A stretch of 64,000 bases of DNA from Sinohyriopsis cumingii (Eukaryota > Mollusca > Bivalvia > Unionida > Unionidae). The DNA lies in the NCBI GenBank assembly GCA_028554795.2, contig CM068830.1, positions 49,056,227 to 49,120,226 on the forward strand, written 5' to 3'. Numbering within the stretch: position 1 is the first letter of the stretch; each line of letters begins with the position of its first letter. The notes below the pieces were generated by a model that saw only the letters and a list, made by a program, of their open reading frames with translations, did no database searches and was not told where the DNA came from. Below are positions 46,651 to 58,384 of this stretch, piece after piece. A program made the position numbers and the translations under genes.

Positions 46651-48430
46651 ATCAATCGACGTCAAAAGGAATATACAGCATACCATCATTAACATCAACA
46701 TAAACAATAATTTGAGGCAATTGAAACTGAACGAGTTCTTAAATTTGTTTTCGTTACATTTATTATATTCAAATTTAAAGTGCAGGCATTTCATTGATTG
46801 TAGCGTTATTTGCAATGCCTATCGATTTACATGAATCTGACTTTCGCACAATTAGTTGTACGTTCGTCTGCCTAAAACTGCCAATTTGGGAAGTATCACT
46901 ATTATTACCCCAGAGCCTCTTCGAACGAGTCGAGGTTATTCAACTCGCATCGGAAACGACAAGGATATTCCAATGACTGAGTAAAACGTGACGTGTTATT
47001 GATGACATCATACTGTAATTATCATATCAGTTTATATTGCGCAGTAAATGTTAAATTTACAAAAGCGGACGGCTTTCCTAGTTAATCTTACGAAAACAAA
47101 CATTCTCTCTTTTTCATATTGCAAGGTAGTCTTTAGTAAAGTAGGAATTATACCAAAAATGGTTTCCTAATGTAAATTCTCCATGTCAAAAAATGGCGAA
47201 AGCCACAGTTTCACATCAAAAAGTTAAAAGGCGAAATGCAGCCATAGGCGCCTTCGTGGATAGAGCCAGGACTGTAAATCACGGGCCCTGGAGTGAGAAA
47301 CACTCAGGATCACCTAGTTCTTGTTCAAACAAAAATGTTCACTTTTACAATTAAAAATTGTTGCTCGGCCCGGGCCCGCTTACGGGCTCGCCCCCCCCCC
47401 CCCCCGCCCCCCTTATTGACCCTGGATAGAGCTAAAAATAAAAGGCGACTTGTACACAACTAAGACAATTGCTTCTAATGAAACGTAATATATTACATAC
47501 TAAAAATAATTGAAGTCCTAACGTGTTTAGTGAATAATCTATGTTTATTGACGGCATATCACCCCCCCCCCCAACCCCAACCCCCGTCAAGGAAAGTTCA
47601 TGTCTACTGTCAGTAATAAAACATTATCAACTGAACTGTTTTTATCCATTCGTACGTATGGTGTGTCAATGAATATTCTCGGCTAAAATATGAATGGGTT
47701 AATATGGCTACTTACCAGCGTACTGCATCTCACAACGTTCACCCCATAAAATGATTTCAAGGATGTTTCCTTCGGCACTTAAGCAGCCTCATATCGACCA
47801 GTTACAACCCCAAAACTTAACGTTTTTTATGCAAAGGGATATACTCTCTCGAATTGGAAGAAGTTAATAACACTTAAACTAAACAAGATATTTTAAATTA
47901 AAGGCAGGAAAGTCAATATTCTCCAAGTCCTTCGCTTCCTGGTGAGTGTGTACGTATGCGTGGATTCACCTCGTGACCTAAAATTATGGACTTCAATTTG
48001 GGTTACATGGATGACGCGTGTATATCGATTTTTCTAGCTCTTAGCCTGCGTTTGCAGCAATTTCCATAGAATCAATACGACTTTGGCATTGCATTTACAA
48101 GTATCTTTCTGGAACGTGTGGTGGACATACAACAACGCTGCAACTGCAAATGGAATTTGATTTTTGTAAAACATGTATTCCCTCGCTTGTCCGTTTTGAT
48201 GTCAACCTTGAATTTGGAGCTTCTTGGGTAAGAATTCGCCTAAGAGCAAATGTGAGTTAGTCGTGTGCATTTGCTTTTGCATGCCTGGCAAGTATGTATA
48301 TAGTTATATTTTGGAGATGTCAGTAGTTTACAATATAGGACCCAAGGTGATGGTATATTGACAGCTAAGGACGCCCCCTCTTCCCGGCCATGCAAGTGTA
48401 TATATTGAAACGACTCTGTGGTTTTAAACT
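46650..48430. other. No gene seen; C-rich runs near 47,393 and 47,563
   Basis: C homopolymer tracts at 47,393-47,405 and 47,563-47,572. A GC-rich palindrome-like stretch, CGGCCCGGGCCCG, lies near 47,366. No coding similarity. Confidence 0.4.
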
Positions 48431-48433
48431 AAG

Positions 48434-49470
48434 TAACAGAAAAAGCGAAAGCCAACAGATTTTGTAAAATTCAACAAATAATTTAGTTCCCTTGAATACA
48501 AAGAGAAATTTTAAAAAAAGAACTTATAATATTGTGAATTAAATCCCATATACTCGTGAAAGTTCTAACACAAGTCCAAAAGTGTAGAATATTCCAAATG
48601 AAGTTCAGTGGTGTTCCAAAAAACATCTGATTTTGAATGTGCTGAGGTCTCAATAACCTGGAATAGAGCGGATGTGCTGGAAGTCTTGATGTGCGCAATG
48701 ATATAAATGAATTCAGATTAATCCCAAAATAGGGACTTAGTCCGAAAAGTATTAATGAAACCTTTTTAATTCAGGTGAACAATTAAAATAAATAAATAAA
48801 ATCATCTCAACTGAAAACACACTAAAACCGATTCCACAAAGACTAATGTTATGACATTAAATAAATAAACCTGCTGACTTCGGACGCATATACAGACTGT
48901 CACCTTACATGACAGAACAAAATGCCCTGGACCTAGGTCATTTACAATGGAATTTTCCATCAAATTAGTAAATTTCCAGAACATTCATAATTTCTAAAGA
49001 AAATTTAAACCTAGAACTTAACCAGTGCCGGATTACCAAATAGGCTGAGTGGTAGGCACCGGCCACTGAGGCCCCGCGACAGTGGATCAATATAATATTG
49101 ATAAAACGTATTAGGATATAGTTTGCGAGGGGGGCCCAAGATTTCGACTGCGTAAGGGCCTAAGGGCCTCCACAAGGTTTAATCCGGCACTGAACTAACG
49201 TCTGTAAACACCTTTACCTCCAGGTAATAATAATCTTAAATATAATCTGAAATCATAGACAAATATTAGCGAGTAATACTTTGTTGAAAAATATAACGAG
49301 ACATTATGTCAGGTAGGCCCTAATCTCAATTGCTGGTCTAGATCAACCACACAGTATATATATTCATTACGTATAATCATGGAGACAAGCCAACACCTAA
49401 CACAGCTTAAATAGACATAACAATGGGGATTTCAATAGTTAATATGTTATAACTCAGGGGTTATACCCTT
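48434..49470. mobile_element. Second copy of the 850-bp interspersed repeat, with nested MITE
   Basis: This aligns with 17,580-18,430 (TTTTAAACTAAGTAA, ACAGATTTTGTAAAA, TTCAACAAATAATTTAG, GTGGTGTTCCAAAAA, GATGTGCT, ACAAATATTAGCGAG). Subtracting the 170-bp MITE gives about 860 bp, the same length as the other copy. Confidence 0.65.
49023..49192. mobile_element. 170-bp hAT-like MITE
   Basis: Perfect terminal inverted repeats CAGTGCCGGATTA and TAATCCGGCACTG. The flanks AACTTAAC and AACTAAC look like an 8-bp duplication with one base changed by indel. The interior is GC-rich (GGCCCC, GGGGGGCCC). There is no coding capacity. Confidence 0.85.
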
Positions 49471-49800
49471 AGGAGAAGAGATGAGACCCGGTTAATGTCA
49501 GATTGTCTTGACATGCACGTGAATATGTCAGAATGACCAGTTAAGCATCATACGATTCAACTATCCTTACAAATGAATCTGTGTCAATACATACACTGAA
49601 GAAACTAGAGGGCAAATTCGACACAGGACAATCTAGTGTTCTAAAGAAGCTGGAACTCTACAAGAATGAATCTGTAAACAAAAGTGATGCAAACAAACAT
49701 CGTTTAAACAATACCTGCAAATTTAACAAACGGAATGATCTTCTGTTGCAGTAGTTTAGCTAAGGTAGTGCCAACAATATTCCAGTCATAGGCCCTATAG

Positions 49801-49978
49801 CAGGGGTCTTAAACACGCGGCCAGTGAGCCGCATGCGGCCCGCTAAGTCGTATCCTGTGGCCCGCAAAATGAATTTGCGTTACAAGGTGTCGTAAGAGAT
49901 AACAAAGGTGGTGTGGCCCTTGGGCCATCGAAAATGCCCTCATGCGGCCCTCGGGGTGGTTCGAGTTTGAGATCCCTG
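49801..49978. mobile_element. 178-bp hAT MITE with perfect 8-bp target-site duplication
   Basis: The ends CAGGGGTCTTAAACACG and CGAGTTTGAGATCCCTG are inverted repeats. CCCTATAG flanks both sides (49,793-49,800 and 49,979-49,986). The GCGGCCC and GTGGCCC internal motifs are usual for short hAT relatives. Confidence 0.92.
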
Positions 49979-49989
49979 CCCTATAGTAT

Positions 49990-49992
<3 letters not shown>

Positions 49993-50047
<55 letters not shown>

Positions 50048-50062
50048 TCTGTCTCTCTCTTG
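49993..50062. repeat. (CT)n microsatellite
   Basis: About 33 CT units with single interruptions. Confidence 0.92.
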
Positions 50063-50235
50063 TGACCTTAGCGCTTGGAATTGTTTTACATCTTTGAAAA
50101 CCCAAGTGAACCGAAAACCTCTCAAAAGCTATTTTTTGTTGAGATGAAGAAGAGGGCTAGGTTGTGAGGGGTTTCACTGTTTAAATTTATATTTTCGTCT
50201 GCAGTAATATCTTCACTAGCCAAAGTTCCAATAAG

Positions 50236-50255
50236 TATGTATGTATGTATGTATG

Positions 50256-50285
<30 letters not shown>
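50236..50285. repeat. (GTAT)n microsatellite
   Basis: Twelve GTAT units. Confidence 0.92.
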
Positions 50286-50286
<1 letters not shown>

Positions 50287-50289
50287 TAA

Positions 50290-52750
50290 AGAATTACGGA
50301 CTTCTAATGTTTTCTTTGAGAGAAGCATGGGATTAATATAAATTCCAACGGTCAAATTTAAACGGTGTTCAGCTGATATGTTGGACCAAAGTATATCGAC
50401 AGATGAGAACCAGTCTAAAAATCGAAAGATAAATAGATTATATATTTGTTGCCAGCCATAAATGGTTGATAACGGAAAGTAACATTACAGTATAAAAAAA
50501 ATATTTTGAGAGCTTATCCTATTTGCAACTGAGACCAATAGAGACAATTTTTATTGGTGGAAATTTAGTCCATTTACAGACTTGACTTTAGTACCTGATT
50601 CTTTACGTGCGGAATTGAAAAGAAGATTCATATACATTTCGAAACATTGCCACTGCTCGTATTCTTTTGCCGTCAGAGAAGTTTCAATCAAGGAATGATC
50701 TATGCTGAGAAATGTAGATTTAATCATGAGCATTATGAAATTTAAAGCCATTGAATTTTTAATATCAAAATGTTTCCATAGGTTTACTATAGAAGCTATA
50801 TTAGGATAAAACGTGTGCAGAAAGATAGATCAAGGGAGGCAAAACACGTGTTAAACAGTCGTTTCCAACAACAATTTTGAGAGGTTGTTTCCCTTGTACA
50901 ATATACTTGCATTTCGAATAAATAACCTGGGATGCAAGTTGTATAAAAATACTTGAAATCGAGGACTCCATAACTACAAGATCCATTAAAATAATTCAGA
51001 GTGATTTATAAAACTAAAAACTTACAAAACTGAATCGCAAACTCTCATTGCCGTTGAAAAACTAGCCAAAAACGTCTTAGCAAATCACCTCTAAACAGGT
51101 TTGAGAAAACAAACACAAAAAATGTTGTACATCACTGAGATACACCAACAAAATAGTTGTTTTCTTTATCGTTGGATTTTACATCGCTTTTAATACATAT
51201 ATGGCTATATCATGCCGAGTAAATGGGGGCTAAATGCTTTTGCAAATACGGTAGATCCAGGTTGGTCTTTGTAGGTATCAAACCTGCAACACTTGGATTA
51301 CCAAATAAGCCACCTCAGCTCCCACAGTAATTTAAAGGTTCCACTATATTCAATTCGTTGTTTGTTTAGTCAAGAACACTCAACAACCCACTCCAAAAAT
51401 AGAATGAAAAAATATAAAAACATTTAAAATAGGTTCTATTGGCAGAATAAGCAGTTCGGTGAGATCTATTTGAATCGGGTAGACTGTTTCTATAGTGAGC
51501 AGAAGTGGGATATGTATGCACTTAACGGCATATCATCATAATCTAAAAAGGCACATGAAAAGTCAGAATTTAGGTAAATACTTACTCAAAAGCCAGAAAA
51601 CAAACAAAAGTCTTACAATAATAATAATAATAATATCTTGGAAACCCAAGGTTATCGCGTGGCGAATGTCACGGAATTGTATAAATCATTTTATTTATTA
51701 AATACATGTACTCGGGTTTCGTTTTTTGTGTACAACGATACCCGAGGGTGATTTATGTATATTGTACAATATTTCGAAATAGTGAGTTCGGTTCATCATA
51801 TGCCGCACATGCAAAGTGCTTTCAATGGGAAAAACCGAATACTTTCAGCGCACAGACAATGTATGACGATTTCGTTTGTGTATAAATGCCTCACCGTAAG
51901 ATTAAATCTTCACATTACGGAAGTCTTGTCAGTGAGCGGTCCACTTAAAGACTTGCATGACCCGGAATGAATATGGACTATGATTCAGACAATGGATACA
52001 AGGGGAAATAAATATATAAAACGGAATACTATAAGAGAAAATCCCCAGGTTTTCGCCGAGACGAATAGCCCTTATTTCAAACAAGTAGGAGGAATGCTAT
52101 CGACGTGGAATAAAGGAGGATGGAATTTTATATAATATATTACAATATTGAAACGGAAACGGATTAAGGAAAACGGATAAGGTTTCATATTCTCAATGAA
52201 ATACATATAAAGGTTTCTATAACAGGGCTGTATACAAGTCGAGGCATAGAACTACAGACCAAGGTAACAATACAACAGAATGTATACCAAAGTATACAAA
52301 CCAGAAGGAAAAAAGATATTGATTCATGAACATTCCACAAGAACGGATATAGTCTACATCAGGAAAGGACATTCATACTTTTAAGGAATGAATGAAGAGA
52401 CATGTTTAACAGCTTCCTTAACTCTTAAATATTCTTTATATTCTACTGTAACTCTTCCAAACTATTTGCAAATATACAAACACCACACAAAATTTTATGC
52501 TTTTTATGTATTTACATTCATTATTAGACCAATTTCAGATTTACCAAATGATTTCAACAGAAAGTAACTTGGTAATTTGAAACTTGATTCCTGAACTTAA
52601 TTTATCTGACTCATTTGTTAGAGTTAAGTAGTGAAGGGAGACGATATACGGACAATGGGAAAATACATTACAGACCCCACCCACCCCGACGATATACGGA
52701 CAAGGGAAATCTCAGTCAAAAACACATTGGGACTGTATACGGACAAAAGT
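50290..52750. other. No gene seen
   Basis: AT-rich. Frames of 60-75 codons at 50,551, 50,801 and 51,755 have no domain features. ACGGACAA...ATACGGACAA units near 52,648-52,745 form a short irregular repeat. Confidence 0.4.
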
Positions 52751-52757
52751 ATTGGGG

Positions 52758-53860
52758 CTTTATTATATGTTCATTTATTTCTCCGTTAACTTTACATTGT
52801 CAGAATAGTTCAATATTACCCGATACTGAACTCGCGTGCAAATACACATATTGCATTCACATGCATAAAGGAACTACTTTATATTGTAAACAAACAATGG
52901 ACGCAGACGCCAGCACTTTTGATTTGTAAACAAATCATGTACACTCGCGTAGTACGCGCTTTACGTTGTGGTTGTTTAAATTTGTTTCTGAATGAAGTAA
53001 AGCAGATCTTTCGTTGACTGCCACATACCAGCTGCTTTGGCACATTCCGCTTTATCTATTTTGTTACAATGTTTATGATTTAGGCTAGCTATACAACAGA
53101 CGCAAGAAAAGGTCCTTACGAATAACATACAAGTGACAAGGCATATACGGTCTTCTTTAGCTGGTGATAAGAGTGGCAAAAAAAATATACTTACAGTTTT
53201 ACATCCTGAATTTCCTCAAAATGTACTTTCTTAGTTCTGCAAATCCGAATTACATGTCATAGGTTCTCAATATTGATTACACATTTCAAAATTATACTGT
53301 AATTTCGATTATTATATGCTCATTTTTTCCCCGTTAACTTTACATTGTCAGAATCGTTCAATATTACCCGATACTAAACTAGCGACAATACACATATAGC
53401 ATTCACGTGCATAAAGAAACTACTTTCTATTGTAAACAAACAATGGACGCTGACGCCAGCACTTTTGATTTTGTACACAAATCATGTACACTCGCACAAG
53501 AGGCTCTTTACGTTGTGGTTGTTTAAATTTGTTTCTGAATGAAATAAAACAGATGTTTCGTGGACTGCCACATACCAGGTGCTTTGGCACATTCCGCCTT
53601 GATACAGTGTTACAGATTTAGGCTAGCTACATTATATAACAGACGCAAGATAATGTCCTTACAAATAGCATACGAGTGACAAGTCATATACTCTCTTCTT
53701 TAGCTGGTGATAAGAATGGCAAAATAAAATATACTTGCAGTTTTACATCCTGAATTTCCTCAAAATGTATTTTCTTAATTCTGCAAATCCGAATTACATG
53801 AGCCATGTCATAGGTTTTCAGTCTGGATTACACATTTCGAAACTGTGCTGTAATTTCGAT
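52758..53860 (+). repeat. Tandem duplication, period about 548 bp
   Basis: CCGTTAACTTTACATTGTCA begins at 52,783 and 53,331. AAACAAACAATGGACGC, GCCAGCACTTTTGATTT, ACAAATCATGTACACTCGC and TTTACATCCTGAATTTCCTC follow in both. A short inverted relative of the first block lies at 11,558-11,608. Confidence 0.85.
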
Positions 53861-54422
53861 GATAAGTGCAATTGCATTCTTCTTACTGCACTCAAAATGA
53901 AATAAGCATTAAATTCCATAGCGTCTTTTTGATAATTGCAATTGAAAGACTTCATATTTTTCCCACATTATGATTTCAAACATTCAATGACAGAAACACA
54001 TTTGCAGATGTCAACACGCTTCTCCCTAGCTAAATAAATCTCATGTATTTCATGTGGAATCGTCACATACAAATCCAGTCAATAATCACGAAATTTCCTT
54101 GGATCGAGAAAATCTATTCATTCCAGATCAAATGGAAAAGTTGTTGCAATGCACATTCATTCACAATATGACTCCAATTTTCAATTTTAACTAGACACGC
54201 CATTTTCTTTCTAAAGTTATGTCGAGCGCGCGACTAAGTTCAAATTTATATGGGCGGAGTTATGTGCGCAGTAATAATGTTGATTTGTGCAATGATGAAT
54301 ATGCGCTTGTGTATTTAGTTTGGAATACGGCATACATTCATTTACGTTGTTTCTTGTATTGTATTGTGTTTATATAATTAAATCTTAGGTAGAATAAAAG
54401 AAAATGAGCATATAATAAAAAG

Positions 54423-54543
54423 GTTACTGCCTTTGTATGGAAAAATATGAACTCGTTTTGTCGGAAGAATATACTGCACTCCCAAGGTCGTGCAGTAATC
54501 CATCCCAAAACTCGTTCATATTTTCCCATACAAATGAAGTAAC
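54423..54543. repeat. 121-bp palindrome, copy 2
   Basis: The same fold-back as at 11,424-11,544, with arms starting GTTACTGC and ending GTAAC. Confidence 0.85.
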
Positions 54544-54705
54544 CTATAAATATAAGTGCAATTATATCCTCCTTACTGCACTCAAAATGAAATAAGCATT
54601 CAATTCCTTAGCGTCTTTTTGATAATTGCAATTGAAAGACTTCATATTTTTCACCCATTATGATTTCAAATATTAAATGACAGAAACATAAATACATTTG
54701 CAGAT

Positions 54706-54868
54706 TTCGGCCAATGTGGGTATGTGAGACAGCTTGCCAGTAGCTTCTCGTGGGTCTGTGGCTCTTTCCGGGGTTTTTCCGGGTTCTTCCTCCACCATTA
54801 ATACTGGCCGCCATGTATAGCCTATCGTGTGCTGAAAAATGGCGTTAAACCCCACAACAAAACAACAA
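54706..54868 (+). mobile_element. SINE family 2 inside the tandem repeat
   Basis: This matches 9,483-9,642 (GTGGGTATGTGA, GCTTGCCAGTAGCT, CCGCCATGTATAGCCTATCG, GGCGTTAAACCCCACAACAA). An imperfect 12-bp duplication, ACATTTGCAGAT / ACATTTCAGAT, flanks it. The empty site is visible in the neighbouring tandem copy near 53,997. Confidence 0.85.
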
Positions 54869-55287
54869 CATTTCAGATGTCAACACGCTTCTCCCTAGCT
54901 TCTTCAATCCGATGTATTTCACATATAAATCCAGTCCATACTCAAGAAATTTCGTAGAATCGAAAACAAAATATCAAAATCTATTCACTCCAGATCAAAT
55001 GGAAGAGTTGTTGCTATGCGCATTCATTCACAATATGACTACAAATTTCAATTTTAAGTAGACAGGCCATTTTCGTTCGAAAGTTATGTCGAGCGCGCGA
55101 CAAGTTCAAATTTATCTGGGGGGAGTTATGTGCGCATTAATAATGTTGTTCTTGTGTAATGATGAATCTGCGCTTGTGTATTTAGTTTGGAATACGGCGT
55201 ACATTCATTTACATTGTTTATTGTAGTGTATTTTGTTTATATAATTTAGACTTCGGTAGAAAAAGAAAATGAGCATATAATAAAAAG

Positions 55288-55408
55288 GTTGCTGCATTTG
55301 TATGGGAAAATATGAACTCGTTTTGTCGGATGGGTATACTGCCATCCCAAGGTCGTGGGGTATTCCATCCAAAAACTCGTTCATATTTTCCCATACAAAT
55401 GCAGTAAC
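55288..55408. repeat. 121-bp palindrome, copy 3
   Basis: The same fold-back as the copies at 11,424 and 54,423. Confidence 0.85.
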
Positions 55409-55582
55409 CTATAGACCTCGACTGATCAAACAGCGGGGTGGGTTGGCTAAAACGCTTGGCGGGAACGGGACTGGCGGGACAGAGACAGAGTTAACACAGA
55501 CAACAGGCAACATGTATCCAACTATACAACTAACTAAAACAAATTATAGGCAAGAAAGCAAATCTTTTCGAGACATATGAGT

Positions 55583-55598
55583 GGCCCTGAAAAGGGCC
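55583..55598 (-). terminator. Canonical histone-type stem-loop after gene D
   Basis: On the minus strand GGCCCTTTTCAGGGCC has a perfect 6-bp stem and a TTTC loop. It is flanked 5' by CCCAAA and 3' by ACTCA, with CTCGAAAAGA about 10 nt on as a downstream-element candidate. This is indistinguishable from metazoan replication-dependent histone 3' ends. Confidence 0.85.
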
Positions 55599-55609
55599 TT
55601 TGGGTTCTT

Positions 55610-56213
55610 CTATTTTCTCCAGTTCTTCCACCATGTTCTCACTTTCTCAATAATTCCTTTCTTCTTCTTTTCCGTCTCTGGAATTCAGTCAGGATGACCC
55701 ATCGACCTAAATTTCTCCTGCACCTTCATCCAGTTGTTATTCATTCTTTCAAACTCCTCTTTTTTCTTTCTATTTTCTTTGTCCTTTGTGTTTTCTTTTT
55801 CCTTTCTCTCCTTTGCCCAGGTATCTTTAAGCCCAGGTATCTTTAATCTTTTTCACCTCTACACCTTTCTTATCATTTCTTCTGCTTTTTTTAGCTGGTC
55901 TATTTCCTCACTTAACAAAAGACCACTAAGTCCAATAAAACGTGTCTTCAAGAAAGCACCCGAATTTGATGAAATTATCAAGTGCCTCCTTTAAGCTACC
56001 CACTCTCACATATTTTGGTGTAATTAATCTTCTTAATTTCTTCACATTTTCCTCTATTATACCTTCTACCACATCTCTCATTAATTTCAATCTGGTCACG
56101 AAGTCTTGGCTATCTGGATACTTTAATCCTTTCTCAAGCTTTTCCGCCACATAGGCTACATCCATTATCCAGTACCAACTGTCCTTCAATTCGTTAAACG
56201 GGTCTATCGCCAT
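55610..56213 (-). pseudogene. Cassette gene D, charged coiled-coil protein
   Basis: The ATG at 56,213 follows the R1 leader (TTGAATAAAGGAAGATGG). The first 95 codons are open: DPFNELKDSWYWIMDVAYVA, then EKLEKGLKYP and a predicted helix VVEGIIEENVKKLRRL. The rest is Lys/Glu-rich (KERKEKENTKDKENRKKKEE). The unit ends with the Glu-Lys-Val-Arg-Thr-Trp-Trp-Lys block shared with 3,518-3,897, about a dozen bases before the stem-loop. Intronless, with a short 3' UTR and a histone-type 3' end. No known family is recognised. The unit as a whole does not keep one frame, so it looks decayed. Confidence 0.5.
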
Positions 56214-56224
56214 CTTCCTTTATT

Positions 56225-57010
56225 CAATGTTGAATGGCGCGAACGATTGATTGATTAGTTGAATTTACGTGATTTTCTCACTATTGTGCACGCATCACGC
56301 TTTATCTGGCTCTTTGATTAATCCTGGGGGAAGGAATTATTGCCTCATCCCTCAGGCATTACTGTGTTCACGGAACACTAATTAATTTGGCCTTCAGGTC
56401 GTGGGACTAATTAGTCCCTAACGACCTGAGTGTAGAATCATCATGAGTGGGAATGAACCCAACACGCACTCGTCATAAAAAGTTGATACTCAGCTGCGAT
56501 TGAACGCACCACCTGTCAACCCAAGCAGTATGTAACGTCCGCTGCGATTGGTCGGCAGCGATGACGTCACATTAAGACACCTGTTTTTTTTTTGACGGGT
56601 GGAAATAGTTCCACATCTCCGTCAATTTACTATGTCCGAAAGACGCAAGGAAGGCAAGGAACTCGGCAAGCAAGCTATGGATGTCGTGTACTCCCAAGAA
56701 CGCCAGCCCGTATTTATTTCAAATCGAGTCCAGTTATGTAAATGGACAATGATATAGCAATAATGTGTAAGCCACCTGTGCAATTGTTTAAACTGAGGCC
56801 CAAACAAATTTGAAAAATGATTCTAGAGTTGGAATTTAGTGTACAAGGTGTACATTTGATATACTAATTAAATACCAATCAGTAAAGTCAAAAATGACTT
56901 TAAAATAGTTTGTATCACGCATAAGTAAAAATAAGAGAATACAATTTTGATGGTGGTACCTAACAGGTAAAATTAGGATTTTAAAATAAAGATATTATCA
57001 AAAACGGTTT
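56225..57010 (-). promoter_or_regulatory. R1 upstream segment of gene D, best copy
   Basis: The most complete R1, about 0.78 kb. Minus-strand order: GGTTGAAAACCGTTTTTGAT, ACCACCATCAAAATTG, GCGTGATACAAACTATTTTA, CTTGTACACTAAATTCCAAC, GGTGGCTTACACATTATTGC, GAGATGTGGAACTATTTCCA, GACCAATCGCAGCGGACGTT (CCAAT box), GTGCGTGTTGGGTTCATTCC, GCCTGAGGGATGAGGCAATA, CAACTAATCAATCAATC and the leader. No obvious TATA box close to the ATG. Confidence 0.75.
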
Positions 57011-57024
57011 TCAACCAAATGAAA

Positions 57025-57545
57025 AACGTATACATTCAGGCAACATGGCAATGAATCTAGCTTCATCTGTTTCTGCTACTCAAGGCATCATCCGGAATGA
57101 AATGCTGCTCTGGTTTACGTCGTCTAACTATATTCGTTTTTCTGGTGACATCTCGCCACTGGCCTGGGATAGCTTCGTGTCCGGTGCCCTTCCATTAACT
57201 CCTATGGTGCAACGTTGTTTTGTCAGGCAGCTTAGTTTTTATCGCTGTTTAACTGCCACTCGGTTTCTGGTGGGGCCTCGCACTGGCTACAATTTGGTTA
57301 CCTCGTGTCCTAACCGCCCTCCAATTTTCCGGGGCTGTCCAGCGACTTCTTATATCTGAGGCTTATTTCCATCATGGGAGCAGGAGGCTACCTCGTTATG
57401 AACACATTATTGTAGTGGTCCTATGTGCGGCACGCTTTGCCTGCTTTTCCCGCCTGCACCCTATTCATGGGCCCCCGATACTCCGGTCATGCCTTCTTTG
57501 TGTGTACCGCCTGAATGAATCGAATCCTAATAGGATTGAGAATGG
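57025..57545 (-). pseudogene. Cassette gene F remnant
   Basis: It lies between two R1 segments in the place that gene E holds in the plus-strand cassette. A candidate ATG at 57,490 follows a leader with CATTCCATTCTC and ATTCAGGCGG, but no long frame follows. The plus-strand frame of 104 codons over the same bases (57,045-57,359) is probably incidental. No stem-loop was identified. The product is unknown. Confidence 0.3.
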
Positions 57546-57554
57546 AATGATGGC

Positions 57555-57835
57555 ATGGATGCGAACGAGTTAGTTTATTTAGATTTAAGTAGTTTTCGCA
57601 CAGTCGTGCAGGTACCACTGCTTTATGCCTACACGGTAGGCTGCTTAATTATTCCTAGAGAAGGAATTCGAGCCACTTTCCCCAGGCTTTTATGTGCTCA
57701 CGGAGCACTGTTTGATTGAAGCCGTCAGGCAGTGGGGCTAAGATTAGCCCCTAACTGTCTGAATGGAAGGCTTGACGGCGAGTGGGAATAGACCCAACAC
57801 ACACTCGACCTATTCAGTCGCTAATAAGCTGCATT
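57555..57835 (-). promoter_or_regulatory. R1 3' half upstream of gene F
   Basis: Minus-strand GTGTGTGTTGGGTCTATTCC, GTGAGCACATAAAAGCCTGG, GGAAAGTGGCTCGAATTCCT and GGTACCTGCACGAC reproduce the right half of R1. The left half is absent; a stretch near 57,850 repeats the GTGATGGGTCCATTACCACT block once more. Confidence 0.6.
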
Positions 57836-57959
57836 TAGCTATGTATGAGTGGTAATGGACCCATCACACATTCATATGTTAATGATGCGAACGACGAACG
57901 CTTTGACTTTATGTGTCAAACATCCCTTACACTCACTTCACATGTTATATACTATCCAT

Positions 57960-58244
57960 ATGGAATGAAAGGTAAAAAAACGTATTATATATTATTTAAA
58001 AAAGCCACCAATATACTATCAACACAAAGGAAGGAGCAAAAAACAAACCAAATTATGCTATCAACACAGAGGTGACGAGCAAAAACTAACCAAATGATAC
58101 AATCCACGCATGGGAAGTAGAAAAACTAACCACAAATATACTATCCACACACGAGAGGAAGAAAAAACTAACCATAATTATACTATCCACACACGGGAAG
58201 GTAAAAAAACAACACTATACTATCCATACAAACGCACTCGAGCT

Positions 58245-58279
<35 letters not shown>

Positions 58280-58280
58280 A
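57960..58280. repeat. TGTGGATAGTA minisatellite and (CA)n run, inverted cassette
   Basis: Units containing ACTATCCACAC every 40-50 bp, ending in (CA)n at 58,249-58,277. Matches 865-1,620 including the far flank ATGTGAAGTGAGTGTAA. Confidence 0.75.
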
Positions 58281-58368
58281 CATCAGTAAAATGAGTGTTT
58301 ATAATCACACTACACATTACTCTCTCAAAATGGCAACTTGAATAATCTCTTTTCTAGAGTATTGGGGT

Positions 58369-58384
58369 AGCCCTGAGAAGGGCA
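58369..58384 (-). terminator. Histone-type stem-loop after gene B
   Basis: Minus-strand TGCCCTTCTCAGGGCT followed by ACCCC, with CTCTAGAAAAGAGA downstream as a histone-downstream-like purine tract. The base pair at the foot of the stem is mismatched. Confidence 0.65.

Larger units (their letters stand above)
53862..55408 (+). repeat. Two tandem copies of the palindrome-ended repeat
   Basis: Copy 1 is 53,862-54,550 and copy 2 is 54,551-55,408. They share GTGCAATT.CATTCT..TTACTGCACTC, AATGAAATAAGCATT and CTTCATATTTTTC and each ends in the 121-bp palindrome. Copy 2 is longer only because a SINE is inserted in it. The third copy of this family is at 10,925-11,544. Confidence 0.85.

Noticed and set aside
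48434-49470. Solo long terminal repeat
   Set aside because: No TG...CA ends or 5-bp duplication could be shown by eye; left as an unclassified repeat.
55583-55598. Histone gene next to the stem-loop
   Set aside because: None of the adjacent frames resembles H1, H2A, H2B, H3 or H4 in sequence or length.
57045-57359. 104-codon plus-strand frame
   Set aside because: It is antisense to the cassette unit between two minus-strand R1 segments and has no family similarity.
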